A DNA stretch of 64,000 nucleotides from Chionoecetes opilio (Eukaryota; Arthropoda; Malacostraca; Decapoda; Majidae). Both the position numbers and the translations under genes were made by a program. This document shows positions 11,630 through 23,810 of this stretch, one piece after another (position 1 is the stretch's first letter; every line of letters begins with the position of its first letter). The stretch is taken from assembly GCA_016584305.1 (NCBI GenBank), contig JACEEZ010022714.1, positions 809,501 through 873,500 on the forward strand, given 5' to 3'. The notes under the pieces were generated by a model. The model was not told the DNA's origin and did no database searches. It worked only from the letters and a program-made list of their open reading frames with translations.

Positions 11630-12165
11630 TGTAAAGTGACTTTTGGGTATGTCACTTTTAGGGTGAGCAGAAACAGATAACTCTGCTTTTGATAGTGGTT
11701 TATTAATTTGGGTAAAAGGTAACACAGGTGAGGTGACTCGCGGAGTGGTGAGTTGCTCCTGCCGTGGATTTGGATGGCTTGTGACTTGAAGGCTTGTGAG
11801 TTGCTGGTACGGAGGTCTGTGTTCAAGTGTCTTGTCTCTACCAGAGATCCTTTATAAAGAGCCAGGATACTCAAGACCTGACACCTGATGATCTGACTAC
11901 CCGACGATCTGACTACCTGACACCTGATGATCTGACGACCTGACACCTAATCCCTTAATGGGCAGTCGGCGAGATCATAGGTGATGTCGCCATGAAAAGT
12001 GGGAGGCGAGTACTAGGAAAAGGTATTAAGAGAGAGGCGTGACCTGACGGGTAATTAACCAGGTGTTCCAGGATCAGACATCAAGTATACAGAACACAGA
12101 ACACAGAACACAGAACACAGTTGAACACATAGTTGAACATCAATAATACTAATACTAATACTACA
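11630..12165 (-). repeat. 5' LTR of the Gypsy element
   Basis: The second 536-bp LTR, indistinguishable by eye from 3365-3900. It is followed by the GAGG target duplication and the resumed BEL/Pao gag frame. Confidence 0.96.
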
Positions 12166-14960
12166 GAGGTAACAGCTGGGACTATCCCTATTGACTATAG
12201 TAGTTTAAAGTCAGGACTGCTAATGCTAAAAAATAGATGGGATAATTATGAAGAGGCTTACTTACAATTACTCGGAGATGCGAGTGAAGAATTAATTAAT
12301 TATGAGACCAAGTATGATCAAGAATGTACCAAATACATGGAAACAGTATTCAAATATGAGAACTTAGTGCATGATCAGAAACCCACAGCCAAAGCCTCTT
12401 TACCCCAACTTAAATTACCAGATTTGTCATTGCCCCATTTTGAGGGTGAGAATTGGTATTCTTTCTGGGATAAATTCAAATTGATTGATGATAGGACTGA
12501 TCTAACAGAGGTGCATAAATTAACCTATTTGTTAGGTCAGTTGAGAGGTTCTGCATATCTGCTGGTAAAGGAATTAACAGTAGAAAATACCAATTATAAT
12601 GTGGCACTCAAGATTCTTACTTAAAGATAATTATGAAGATAAAGATCAGATAACAAAGAATCTTTTCTGCAAGTTCATGGATCTACTGAGCCCTTCTCAC
12701 AATCACAGAGAATTGGAAGAGTTCAGAATAACTTTAAATTGCACATTAAGAGCCATTGAAGCTCATAAACCCTTGACAGAATCAGACTGGATGGTTAGTA
12801 TCATGATATGGAGAAAACTACCAACCAGGATGCGAGACCACTTAAATAAGAGGTACAATAGTAATTACTTCACGGTCAAGCAAATAGAGGAGGGATTATT
12901 ACAAGAGTGCAAACATTTGCAAGGTATTGAGCAGGAACACCCCCACCGGGAGATTGAGATAACTAGACCTAAAGTTAATCAGCGATATCAGCCACCTTTA
13001 GAGTTTAGAGAGCCCTCATTGGTGGGTAGTTATCCCGCTCCTACTAAAGTTACGATGGGAAGAAAACCGGTAGATAAGTTTCAAGCTAGACCAGCCGGTA
13101 AACCATCGCCAAGACCTACTCAAAGAACAGGTGCCATTCCTAAATATAGGGTTATTACAAGTGAAGTCAGAAAAAAATGTGCTTTCTGCGAGGAAGAACA
13201 TCCACCCTCCACTTGTAATATATACCCAGATTATTCCACTAGGTACAAAAGGTTAATGGACCTGGGAAACTGCCTAACCTGCCTTAGTGGTAAACATGCA
13301 ATACAAGCCTGTCCTATTAGTCTGGGTACTTGTAAGAAGTGTAGAAAATCCATTCATCACATAGCATTATGTCCTAATGGTGATGGGAGAACAGACCCTA
13401 CGGTTGTTAAAATGGCAGTAACTAGTATGAGTAGTTCATCTGCTGTCCCTACGGCAGAGTTAAAGGTGAGCCATAATGGTAATTCCGCCATTGTTAAAAC
13501 AATGTTTGACAGTGGTGCACAAAGATCATTTATTAGTGGAGAGATAGTTGATCTATTACAACTACCTGTAATTAGCAAGGTGAACTTAGCCATTTCGGGC
13601 TTTCTGGCCAATAAAGAAGCTCAAAGTTTTGACATTGTTCGACCACTAGTCCAATTGGGTAATTATCAATATAGGGTAGCTGCTGTAGTTAATGACATCG
13701 GTATAAATTTAACTGTAAAAGGACTTAAATCTACAGCTGAAACTTTGAAAAAGAAAGGTGTTAGACTAGTTAGAAATACCTTTGAAGATGTTGATGGCCC
13801 ATACCAATTAATAATAGGCGCTGATTATTTTGGGCGATTCCTAAGTAAGGTCATCAAAAGACATAACATTTCCATGTTCACCAGTGCCGGTGGTGATATT
13901 ATAATGGGACCTATCCCACAAACCACTCACCAGCCAAAACAAGAGGAATGCATTCCTAGTCATGCACAACCCCTCTTGGTTGCTAGAATAGGGACTCCAT
14001 TAGTACCCACTCAAATCAATGAGTTATTGGAAGAAGGGGATATCCCCGTGCACAAATTATGGGATCTAGAAACTATCGGTATCATACCTGAACAGTTACC
14101 TAAAGAGGATCAAAATACTCTAGATCACTATGATCACACTGTCAATCATGTTAATGGTAAATATGAAGTAGGTCTACCTTGGCAAATAAATGCCCCTGTG
14201 TTACCTTCCAATTATCACATAGTTAAGAGCCTCTTAAATAGTTCAATAAGAAAACTGAGGAAAAATCAGTATAAATTGGAGTGCTATGATAAGATCATTC
14301 AAGATCAATTAAAGGATGATTTTATCGAAAAACTGGAAGGAGCAGTAAATCATAATATAGGACATTATTTACCCCACCATGCAGTGGCCAAGGATTCATC
14401 AACCACCCCCATCAGAATAGTTTTCAATTGTAGTTTCAAAACTAAACAAGATGCTAGTTTAAATGAACATGTCTGCAGACAGGACCAAATCTCTTGTCTA
14501 ATCTAGGAGATGTCCTAGTAAAATTCAGAACAGATAAATTCGCCTATGTGGCTGACATCTCTAAGGCTTTCCTAAGATTAGGTCTAAGGGAAGAAGATAG
14601 AAATTTCACAAAATTCCTATGGCCTGAAAATATATCTCAGGAAGATAGCCCCCTAGCCACATATAGGTTTAAGTCAGTTCTGTTTGGTTCTCTTGCTCAA
14701 GCCCCTTTCTATTAAATAAAACATTACAGTACCATTTTAAGGGTCCTGATTGCCCAGAATTGGGGAAGAACTTCTATATGGATAATTTGCAGGGGACAAA
14801 AAATTCTGAGGAAGAACTAATACAAATTTATAACCTTGCTAATAAAGAGTGCAGGAAGGCCAGCCTCCCCTTACAGAGTTGGAATACTAATTCTCCAAGC
14901 CTAGAAGGGATAATCAGGAAGGATTTCCTTAATTATACGCCACCAGAGATCCAATCAGTG
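12166..14960 (+). pseudogene. BEL/Pao Gag, protease and start of reverse transcriptase
   Basis: The frame resumes in phase at the target duplication. Gag contains LPDLSLPHFEGENWYSFWDKF, the DUF1759-type block of BEL/Pao elements. Cysteine motifs follow (CAFCEEEHPPSTC; CLTCLSGKHAIQAC; CKKC), then the protease with MFDSGAQRSFIS and the RT start with IRIVFNCS and VADISKAFLRL. The fingers-palm end is present, but the YxDD box reads YMDN, so a catalytic Asp is lost. Frame changes lie near 12610 and 14475 and a stop at 14715. Similarity stops near 14960 (PPEIQSV), where a LINE 3' end begins. The remainder of pol is found at 17330-17452 and 20384-22720. Confidence 0.85.
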
Positions 14961-14965
14961 TAAGG

Positions 14966-17300
14966 ATTATCAATCAATTAATCATTGGGGGCATACGCCG
15001 GGGGGCGCGTCGCCTCGCCCACCCTACGACGCCACTCCCGGGGGTCACCACGCGCGAGTTCCCATGCAGGCTCCTTTCCCATACCAAGCAGCTCTCGACA
15101 AGAAACATCAACTTGCCCCAGCCACGGGGTTTGTGGGCCCCCCCTTGGCCTCCTCCACCCCCGGTTTGGGTTTTTTACAGATAAAAAACCCGAGGGGGAA
15201 GGGTCGGTTTCGGGGTTTTAGCTTTGCCAAATGGCCCATTTTGCCAAAGTTGGCGCGACGGACTATGAAAGGAATAGGCCCCGATTCAGTCTCAGGGTCA
15301 ATCCCCTGTTTTGGACACGAAAAACATCCCACGATCCCCCAATGTTTCTGCGAAAGACACTTTTTCCCAAAACCCTTTGATTCGTTTCTTAAAGTCACTT
15401 TTTAGGCCCAATTTTCCACAACCAAAGATTAAAGAAGGGATCAAAAGCGACTTGAAGATGGGAAATTTTTTCCCTTTCCCTGCACAGGTATCAAACAATC
15501 CCAAAAAACTCCCCCTGGGGGCGAGCCCATCCCCACCGGGGGCCCTATCCCAATCCGCTTTAAAACTTCTTGAGGTAAACCCCCCCGTCAAAGGGACTGC
15601 GCTACCAAGGGGGGGTAAAATTTTTTCCCAAATCTAAAGGTCCTCCCACCCCGCATAAAACAGACTTTTTTTTTTTACGGGCCTTCATCTAGTAAGTCCC
15701 CAAAATTTACCGGGGCCCTTTGGTCTGAGCCAGGAGACCTAAAGTCCCAAAGGCTTTGCCTCCCGGGGGGGCAGCGCCTCGAGAGCCATAACCAGGCCCT
15801 CCGCGCCCTCAGAAAAAGATTACCCCATCATGGGAAAAAAAAGAAAAGATCAGTGATCTTGGGTTTGCGACGGGCTCCACAAATCATTTTGATCTAAAAC
15901 CCTTTTCCCAAATCCCCAGCCATGCAGGGTTGAAAAGTGATGGGGAAAAAGGGGGACCCCCCTTTTGCCCACTCCTGAAATTCCCAACAGGGAAGAAGTG
16001 GATACACCTGCCCCCACATTTCACGCACTTTTCAGGTCCCAGAATACGGGACCAGTTATAAAACCCAAATGTCCTTGGGGAAATCCCCCGAAGTGCAGAA
16101 GACCCCAAAAAGGATCACGATGCCCCTGAGTCAAATCCCTTTCTTGAGACCCAACATAGGCTGCAAGCACCCCGGGTCAAAAAAAACTTTTGGGTTTTTT
16201 GGTAAAAGGGGGACATGGGACCAACAAAATTAACTCGTAGCCACAAAAACGGGCCCAGTAGTACATTGAAGTCCCCCAAGAAAATTTGAGTTTTGCCCCC
16301 GGGAGGCCCACTGGTCAAAAAACAGAGTCGAGTTTGGCGTAGAACATCCCCCTTCTCTTCAGTTTTACGCATCTGGTAGGGGGCTACACTCAAAAAGGGA
16401 GACTTTAAAAACACAGATGTTTTTTCTTTCCTCCCCCGGGCATTATCGCTAATCAAACGGGAGTAACTTCAACAACTGAGGGGCTGCATTTGGCTGGAGA
16501 TGCCTATGCTACTCCCCGTAAAAGGGTGGACCATTGTTTCATGCCGGACCAGAGGGGGTGAAAACCCCACTGCTGTCTCGCCACTGCGGGGCCCCCTCGT
16601 CTCAGAGAGCCCATAAAATCCACCCTTACCCTACAGTTTGCCGATGGGGAGGTAGTCGATGATCGTCTGAGGCCCCTCAAAAACTTTCCACACCCCCACA
16701 CGAAGAACCCCCCGGGCAGGTGATCCCAGGATTTTGATTCGAGGGGGCAGGCGCCGTTCTGCACCCCCCCCGGCCAAACCCCTAAAAAAAAAATTTGGGC
16801 TGGGGGGCCCAAACCACTTGAATTTAGATTTCCCCGGGTTTTCCCGAGGGTTTTTGCCCCGCACTTTCATAGGCAGACCCCTCCCCTGCTTTCGGTATTG
16901 GAGGTGTTTGCATGGTGGGGCCCCCGGGAAAAATTTTTTGGGGGCGCGATTCCGCTACCCCGGCCTTACCTTTAGAATGTGGGTGGTTTAGATTTGGTTT
17001 TACAGGGGGGGGTTTGAAAACCCCCCCCCCCCCCCCCAAACCAATCTATGCCCGGGTTTTGGCCCCTTATTTGCTCACCGGGCCAGGGACGCAAAAACCC
17101 CCTGTGGGGATTAACCCCAGGCTGCCCGCAAATTTCACCCATAGTGGGGTGGATGGCCATTGACTCAATAGTGATTTTAATCTGCCTTTTAAGATGGTCT
17201 TTTTTTTAGTCCATCGGGGGTTTTTTTCCAGACACCCTCCCAGGGTTTAAAACCCCAGTGGGGGAGCTGGTTTAGTGCGCCCGTTTTCCGCCCAATGGGG
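14966..17300 (-). pseudogene. Endonuclease-type LINE fragment (CFDP2-like), 3' end at left
   Basis: On the minus strand near 16310 to 16230 one reads TQIFLGDFN, the Mg-binding GDFN block of apurinic-type LINE endonucleases. It is preceded by EEKGDVL-type and SVYAPT-like residues in shifting frames, and further upstream (about 16650-16590) by a LSETRWPGSG-like block. The left edge, on the minus strand, ends GGCGTATGCCCCCAATGATTAATTGATTG, a 3' terminus with an ATTG-type tail. The segment lies between two parts of the BEL pol. It has many frameshifts, most in expanded homopolymers. The 5' border is uncertain (about 16.9-17.3 kb), and the RT part below 15.9 kb is not clearly readable. Confidence 0.55.
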
Positions 17301-17329
17301 ACGGTTTTGTACGGGGTTACAGGGTCCCC

Positions 17330-17452
17330 AGTAGCAGGGCACGGGCCCGCCCAACCCCAAATTTATGATAGGTGGAATTTTAAAAAAACTGAGGGAACGA
17401 GATTTAAAGTTTCGGGATTTTTTCTGATGTGGTCCTAACAAAGAGAAAAATC
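17330..17452 (+). pseudogene. Short BEL/Pao pol segment between two insertions
   Basis: The last bases before 17453 read CTAACAAAGAGAAAAATC, which corresponds to the T-K-R-x-I block that in BEL/Pao pol precedes the L-S-Q-V-T-K-V-F-D-P-L-G block. That next block is found at 20384. The piece is therefore a sliver of pol between the LINE and the hAT-like element. Its left border is a guess. Confidence 0.45.
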
Positions 17453-18367
17453 AAAGCGAGGGGGGCATTCCGAAATTTTAAATTTCCCGAAATTCCGCAA
17501 TCCGAAATTTGCGGAATGGAACGGTTGGGGAAATTTGGCGAAATTTAACAAAACCCTGAAAAAAATTGGGGAATTGCAAAATTGCGGACCCCCAAAAATT
17601 TTTTAAAGGCAATGAAATAACTTGCGGAAGGGGTTTAATTTTCGGTTGGGGAAAATTGCGAAATTTACGGATGCCTAAAAAAAAGGGAAAATTGGGGTTT
17701 GCGGCCCCCAAAACTTTTTAAACGCAATCGAAAATAATTGTGACGACACCACCTTAAAAAAGGACAAGTGCCCCCCCGGTGAACAAAAATTTCCCCACCA
17801 AATATGGGGAGACGACACCCCCCAAATGCCAATGAGCCGGGGGTTTTTGTCGTCCAAGCCCCCGTTTTGGATTCCCGAAGACCACTCCAATAACACTTGC
17901 TAAAATGTTTTTTATACCGTTTTGGATATTGTTTGCAAGGGTTTTGGACTGTTTAAATTTATTTCGGCCTTTTACCAAGTTTGTTGTTTTTGTCGCAGAA
18001 ACCAATCAGTTTTTTTTTGCGAGAAAAAAGGGTCTTCGTACCAAGCCCAAAGCAACCCTCGCCCAAGGGCACGTAGCTAGTGTTATAGTATTTTCCCCCC
18101 CACAGTCATCACTCGCCCCCCCCAGTGCGTTCGGGGAAATTGGGTTTGAGAGGTGTCCCTCACTACGCGGGCCGTGGGTTTTTGATTAGGGATTTTCCTA
18201 CATATACTGTTGTTTTTGGATAAGTACTAAGATTGCAAAAATTTAGACAATAGACCCGGGGTTATGGCAGTTTTTAGTGGTTAGTAACCACAAACCCAAG
18301 TGTCTTTTTGTGGTAAATAAAGGTTTTTTATTAACTTAATTTTGGGTAACAATAGGTTAATAAAGGG

Positions 18368-18590
18368 CTTTTGTAAAAAAAACGGCTATTTTTGCTTCTG
18401 TCTAATTTGTAATTTCAGAAATTTCAAATTTGTTTTATATTTTGCAGATTGTGCTCATAAAATTTAGCGTTTAAAAACGCAAAATATATGACCCACAACT
18501 GCAAAATAAAAGAAAAAATTTAAAAATTACTGAAATTAAAAAAAGGGGAACAGAAAAAAAAATAGCCGTTTTTTCCCTAAACGTCTTTTA
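18368..18590. repeat. Foldback (inverted-repeat) element of about 220 bp
   Basis: The sequence AACGGCTATTTTTGCTTCTG near 18380 reappears inverted near 18560-18580 (AGAAAAAAAAATAGCCGTT). The arms continue inward (TGTAATTTCAGAAATT against AATTACTGAAATT, then TTTTATATTTTGCAG against CTGCAAAATAAAA) to a centre near TTTAGCGTTTAAAAACGCAAA. It is a small palindromic MITE-like sequence. Confidence 0.65.
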
Positions 18591-19814
18591 TGAAGTCATT
18601 TTTGTTTTCTGAAAATTTGCAAATTTAACCAGAATGGACAAGTTTTTTCGCCATCCCGCCCCCTAGGAGTAGGAGTAGGAGGGTGGTTTACACTGGATAC
18701 TGATAGTTTTAGAAGGGGGGAAAATTGTGTCGAATTGACTTGGAGGCTCAGGATGTTTCCCCAAAGCACTCAGCCCCCTCACCAGAGCACGGAGCGGGGG
18801 AGGGGCACCCAGGGCGGGAAAAACCGGTGGGGAGAAGCTTCAGCTAATTTGGAGTCACTTGGAAAAGTACGTAAGTTTTTCCCTTTTTATCTACTGAGAA
18901 ATTTAGAAAATTTTAATTTTGGGTTTAAATTTTATAGTTTCCCCAAAACCCAAAGATTTTTGATGCGTTTTTAAAATCCATAAGGCGCATCAGAAAATGT
19001 TGGTTGGTGGGGAAACTAAAAATTTACCCTTAATTTAAAATTTTTAAAATTTAAAAACATAAAAAAATTGTTTAAAGGCTGAATAAAAGGCGAATATACC
19101 CAATATATATTTGATTTTTTGTTGAACACAGTCTCACAGAGAGCGGCCTGCCCCGGGTTTATTTAATTTAACGCTCATTTTTTGAAATGAAATACTGCAT
19201 TTATCAGAAAACAAAATAATCAAGGGAAAGCTAATACAATTCTGTTCTATTAAATATCTTCCTTAAATAGGGTTGCCCGCAAAGTTTTACAGGGACGACA
19301 CTTTTTAAGTAAATTTTTTAATTTCATGAATATTTCTTCAGGGGTCCAAAGGCCCTTTTTTTAAAATGTTTTTTAAAGGGTTTTATGTGATTTTATAGAA
19401 AAAAAAGTTTTCCGAAGTTTAACAGTATATTTTTATCCCACGATAACATGATAAAAACTGCGGGGTCATCCCTTTGAGAATTTCCCCCGGGGGTTTTGGG
19501 TGGGGCAAAGAGGTCCTGGCGCAAAGGGATGGCCCCCAAATTTAGCTTTTGCATAGGGCCCCATGAAGGGCTTTACCCTCTTTAAATTTTAGATACCCTA
19601 GTCACCTAGTGTTTAATTAGCCAGTAGACTGGAATTTTTAAAAAAAGTAAAGAAAAACCCTAAAAGAGAAAAAGATTTAAAACGGTGAATGAAAAAGTAA
19701 CTAAGACAGAAAAAAACAAAAAATAGGAATGCAGAAGTTTTAAAAATAAACACAAAATTAAAAAGTCTTGAGAATTTTTTGTTTTAATTGTAGGGTTTGT
19801 TGGAAAATTTTCTT

Positions 19815-20047
19815 TTATTTCACCCAACCAAGTTTTTCTGCTGGTTTTTTATGGTTTTGTATTAAAAACTTTTTCGGTCGCAATTTTTTTTTTTTTTTTT
19901 TAGGTAGTTAAAAGGTTAGTTAGTTTTTTTTTTATATTTGGGAAAAGGGTTTTTAGATTAGGTATATATTAGGTTAGGTTGGGGTTAGGTATAGGAAAAT
20001 TTTTAAAGGTTTTAGGCTAGGTTAATTTTTTTTTTTTTTCTTTTTTG

Positions 20048-20080
<33 letters not shown>

Positions 20081-20187
20081 CGATTTTTAAACGGTTACCC
20101 CAAAACATTAAAAAACCAAAAAAAAACCCACACCAGAAAAAAAAAAAGGCGCATTAGAAGATGGGTTGGTGGGGGGGAAAACTATAC
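19815..20187. mobile_element. MITE of the TTTCACCCAACCAACGA family (noisy copy)
   Basis: Both ends correspond to the clean copy at 38508-38832: TTTCACCCAACCAA at the left and GGTTGGTGGGGGGGAAA at the right, with inner blocks GGTTAGGTT, poly-T/poly-A and the inverted ACCGTTT/AAACGGT. Bases are corrupted by homopolymer expansion. An isolated right end of the same family lies at about 18978-19012. Confidence 0.6.
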
Positions 20188-20383
20188 TTTTGGGGCCCGT
20201 TTTTTTTTAAATTTTAGGTTTTAAAAAATTTGTTTGGGGAATTTGGGGAATTTGCGTTTGCAAAAGGGGCCAAACTGAAAAAAAAATTTGCGGAAATTTG
20301 CGTTTGCGGACGGTGCAGGTGGGGAATTGCGGAATTGCGATTGGGGAAATTTGGGAAAAAAAAAATGCGAGGCCCACCTCTGC

Positions 20384-21000
20384 TCTTAAGTCAGGTCACC
20401 AAAGTTTTTGGGCCCCCTTGGGTATGGGTGGCCCAATAACAAAGGGGGTAAAGTCTAATAAAAAAAGGGGCCGGGGAAAAACCCCTCGATGGGATACCCC
20501 CCTAGAGGGAAAAATATACAACAAAAAGGGAGACTATAAAATCTGAGTTAAATAAAGAAAAATGAAGTCACAAAAAGTAGGAGAATAAAGTGAGGGGGCG
20601 AAAAACCCCAGCAACTACAAAATTTTTTGTGATGCTTAAAAAGGGTGCATAGGGTTTTGCGGTAGCTTATCTTAAAGCAGGAGGGGAAGTAAAAAATTTA
20701 TGTTTTAAGGCTCGGGTTTTCCCCCAATTTAAGCCAAAACATGCCCCAAATGGAGCGGGATTTGCATTAAAATTTAGGCACTAAATTTGTTTAAACATCA
20801 AAGCAATTTATTACGAATTAGTAAAGGAAAATTTTGGGGGACCGATAGTGAGATTTCCCCTACACTGGTTAGTAAAAAATTTAACCACATAAATCCTTAT
20901 GTCAGGAATCGTTTTGGAAAGATAAATTTATTTGGGGTTCCACATTTCACATAAATATTTTTGCACCAAGGAAAAACCCAGTGATATTTTTCCAGGGGAA
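20384..21000 (+). pseudogene. BEL/Pao pol: connection and RNase H region
   Basis: Reading across frames, the sequence gives LLSQVTKVF followed by a PLGM-x-APIT block (the FDPLG block that follows the RT of BEL elements), then a WDTPLE block, TTKFFCDA with the first RNase H Asp, AVAYLKAGGEV and KARVFPQFKPKHAPN. Near 20960-20990 is a KNPxDIF-like block, the usual end of RNase H in this family. Each block needs a frame change, which fits the base-level noise in this part of the window. It directly follows the hAT-like terminus. Confidence 0.6.
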
Positions 21001-21399
21001 AACAAAATCCTAAAATTTTAAAATTTACGGGAAATTAGGTTTAAAGGCCCTCCCGGGGGAAAAAAAAAAAGAAATGGCCAATCAAAGGTTTTAAGTAAGT
21101 AAAGAAAAATCAGAAGATATAATTTGGAACCTATATTGACCCCAGATTGTTAGGGGATAAAAAAAGGGTTTTTCCTTTTTAAAGGGGGGGGAAAAAAACA
21201 TAAAAAAATACAAAAAGGGGCTTCAAATTCATAGAGGGGGATAGTTCGTTTTTTTTGAATTTTGGGGTTTTTGGGAACAATACAAAAACGGGAAATTTTC
21301 CTGGGGAATATCAGATTTTAGCCTCGGCCCGCCCCCGTAGGAAAAAAATTATAAAAAATCTTTTGGGTTCTGTCCCTAGATAATGGGGGATCATGGGTG

Positions 21400-22110
21400 T
21401 CGAGGAAAAATTTGGAATCCCGTCTTCCCGATAAAACCTGCAACCCCATGCTAATCCCAAAGCATCTTTTACAAAATTTGATAGGGAGAACTAAAGGGAA
21501 CTTTTACAGGGGAATGGCGGGAATCCCATTAGCCTATCTCGGGAAGGGGAAATTTTGGGATACCGCAGGGTAGACAGGCATTTTAAATTTACAAAACCTC
21601 AAATCTTGTATCAAAATGAAGAGATATTTTAGGAAAAATGAACACCTATCCCGGGCCCCCTCAAACCCCCCTGGACGGTAAATAATTTTTAAAAAAAATT
21701 TTAGGGGAGACTGAGTTTGACTTTTTAAAGGGGCAATTTAAAATTCAGGAGATAAGGGTCCCCCCCAAAAAAAAATATTTTGTGCTTTTTTATTTGCACC
21801 TTACAAGGGCTGTTCTTTAGAAAAAAGCTGATGATTAAGTGCCCCGAAAAATTTTTTTTCAAGGTTCCGGCGGGGTTTTTGGGGGTCGGCCCCGGGGTTT
21901 TCCTCGGCGATGATTTGCGATAATGCTACTAAATTCGTTGGAGGGCCCCCCCCATATTGTTAAAAAATATTAAATCTCCATCCCGTACAAAAATCCCTTT
22001 GAGTTTTTAAAGGGGGAAAGCTCTGGGAAACCCTTAATATCCCAGAGCTCCTTGGGAAAATGGTTTCACAAAAGAGAATGAAAAAGGATTGTAAAGTCCC
22101 TTTTTTCTTA
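21400..22110 (+). pseudogene. BEL/Pao integrase
   Basis: The zinc-binding part appears at about 21430-21640: LIPKHLL with the first His, a FW block, and LKSCIKMKRYF with the Cys pair region. The core follows. Near 21700-21800 is a TEFDFLKGQF segment corresponding to the first catalytic Asp block, then KKYFVLFYLHLTRAV. The second Asp is in MICDNATKFVGG (21908-21945). A PWENGF-type block at about 22040-22065 holds the expected glutamate region. Many single-base frame changes interrupt it. Confidence 0.6.
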
Positions 22111-22379
22111 GGGAAAAATCTCCAAAAGACAAAGATAGGTCTAGAAAAAATTTAAAACCATAAGTGACTGAGATTTAGACCCCCTTTTCAAAACCGGGCC
22201 CTTTTAACCTATTAGATGATTTATCGTAAATATAAAAAAGTCTTACTCCCCACATTTAATTTATGGGGGAAGACTGGAACCCCTTTCCTTTTAAAAGATA
22301 CAAAAGGGGAAAAATACAAGATTCCCCACAATTTTAAAAAAACCCGGCTAAAAATTTTCCCGGGGAAAGGTTTTCATAC

Positions 22380-22720
22380 CTTAAGTAAAATTTTAAGGGG
22401 GATGGGGGTAAGCATTTTGGGGTGCAGATTTTTTATGAGTCCCAAGGGGAAAAATTTTATGGGGCAAAAAAGCCCGAAAATCAAAATCCAATCCAAAAAT
22501 AGGAAAATATATAAAACCTTTGGGGGGATATGCCCCGTTTGCAATTTTGGCCTTTTTTGGAAAAATAGCAAAAATGGCCCTACTGATGGAAAGGGGATTT
22601 TGAGGTCTGTGGAAATTTCTAGTAAAGGGGGCAACGGGTGTTGCGGACGGTAAATTCCCTTTTATTCCCCCCAGAGTTAGCGAAGAGGGGGAAATGAAAA
22701 AACTTAAGTTGCGTCGGGAG
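22380..22720 (+). pseudogene. C-terminal domain of BEL/Pao pol
   Basis: The frame near 22570-22640 reads GPTDGKGILRSVEISSKGG, which resembles the G-x-D-G-x-x-R-V block of the DUF5641-type domain that ends BEL/Pao integrases. A weak NSLxFPxEL-like ending follows in another frame at about 22650-22690. This marks the end of the BEL coding region. No 3' LTR could be identified in the 200 bp that follow. Confidence 0.5.
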
Positions 22721-23810
22721 GCCAAAATTTTGGGGATTTCCCCACCTCGGAGGGGGAAGCGCTTTTAAAATGTAAAAAACCCCTTGGAGAAAACTCCCTT
22801 TAAAGGGGGGCAAATTTCCTGAAGGCAACCCTTCTTTTTCGCCCGGGCCCCCCGTTGTGGAAAAAATCCCCTAAAAAAAGCCTTTTTAATTTGAAAAAGG
22901 GTATAATTTTAATTGGGGGGGAATTTTGGGGCCGGGCCCACCACCCGGAAGGGGGGTACGAAACAAATTTCCCCCCATGTTATGTTATTTAAGGGTTTTG
23001 GGTTTTAAATTAAGAGTATTTAAAATATAGTAAAAAATTTTGGTTTGGGATCACCTATAATACCACAATTAATTTAAAGGATTAACATAATAAAGAAATT
23101 TTGAAAAGGAAAATTTTCCAAATATAGGAATAAACAGTATTGGAAACGTGTTTCCCCGGTAAACTCCAGCTGTCTTTAAAAAGGGGTTTTAGTCAAAAAT
23201 TTAGTCACGAGGGTTAGCAGCACACTATGAAGTTGTAAATCAGTCTTTGGGTTGTACACCAAGGGGTAGTTTTTTCCTATATTAATATTTAGTAAAAATT
23301 TAGCCCACAATCGGTTTTTGACAAGGGGCGAGGGGTAAAAAAAACATTTATAGAATCACGACCAGCTGTGAAAAGCTACGTCAAACCGAAACCCGGGGCC
23401 GGACGCCATTTTCGTTCCCAAAAGCCAGCCGCTGCCATTTTGGTACCACCCGCGTCTCACCAAAAACTCCACAAAAATAAAAAATCTGCCTAGAAAAACC
23501 CCAACCCATCTGCCCCGCTGAGTAACCTTTGTTAGCGTCTAAAAAAGGGTATTGGGCAGGATTAGGTAGATTTTGGGTTAAAAGCAAGGTGAGTTCAAGT
23601 TAATTAATAATTTAAAATTTTAAACAGTTTGTTTTCGGGCCATCAGTTTATGGGCGAAATTTCAAACATTCCCTGAAGGAGGAAGTATAATGCCCCATCC
23701 CCAAAAAAAAAAATCAGGGAAAACCCCCAAATTTGTCAAATTTCTATATTTATTTTTGAAATTTTCGGTTTTTTGTAAACAGGAAAGGGGTGGGAAATAA
23801 CCCAACTTGA

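Larger units (their letters stand above)
3365..12165 (-). mobile_element. 8.8-kb Gypsy-type LTR retrotransposon, recent insertion
   Basis: Two 536-bp LTRs (3365-3900 and 11630-12165) start TG and end CA, have the same length and looked identical when read side by side. The element is flanked by a 4-bp target duplication, GAGG at 3361-3364 and 12166-12169. The genes lie on the minus strand in the order gag, protease, RT, RNase H, integrase, which is Ty3/Gypsy order. Two bases inside the 5' LTR (the right one) the minus strand reads TGGTGACAGCAAG, a possible tRNA primer-binding site; its first seven bases resemble sites used with tRNA-Trp, which is only a suggestion. No clear polypurine tract precedes the 3' LTR. 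A hAT element interrupts it at 8369-9538. Confidence 0.95.
17453..20383. mobile_element. hAT-like non-autonomous element inserted in BEL pol
   Basis: The right end reads GCGAGGCCCACCTCTG, that is CAGAGGTGGGCCTCGC on the other strand, directly followed by the resumed BEL frame. The left end is a noisier AGCGAGGGGGGCATTCCG. Both ends adjoin arrays of a short motif of the type TTGCGGAAATTTGCG (17460-17720 and 20220-20360), as in hAT subterminal repeats. No transposase can be read; the interior is AT-rich and holds other small elements. A target duplication could not be verified because of the poor base quality here. Confidence 0.5.

Noticed and set aside
16504..17163. Glycine- and proline-rich frames on both strands
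   Set aside because: They result from expanded G and C runs in the noisy block; only the endonuclease-like motifs of the LINE were retained.
22730..22930. 3' LTR of the BEL/Pao element
   Set aside because: I found no similarity between this stretch and 2933-3294 beyond chance, and the base quality is poor.
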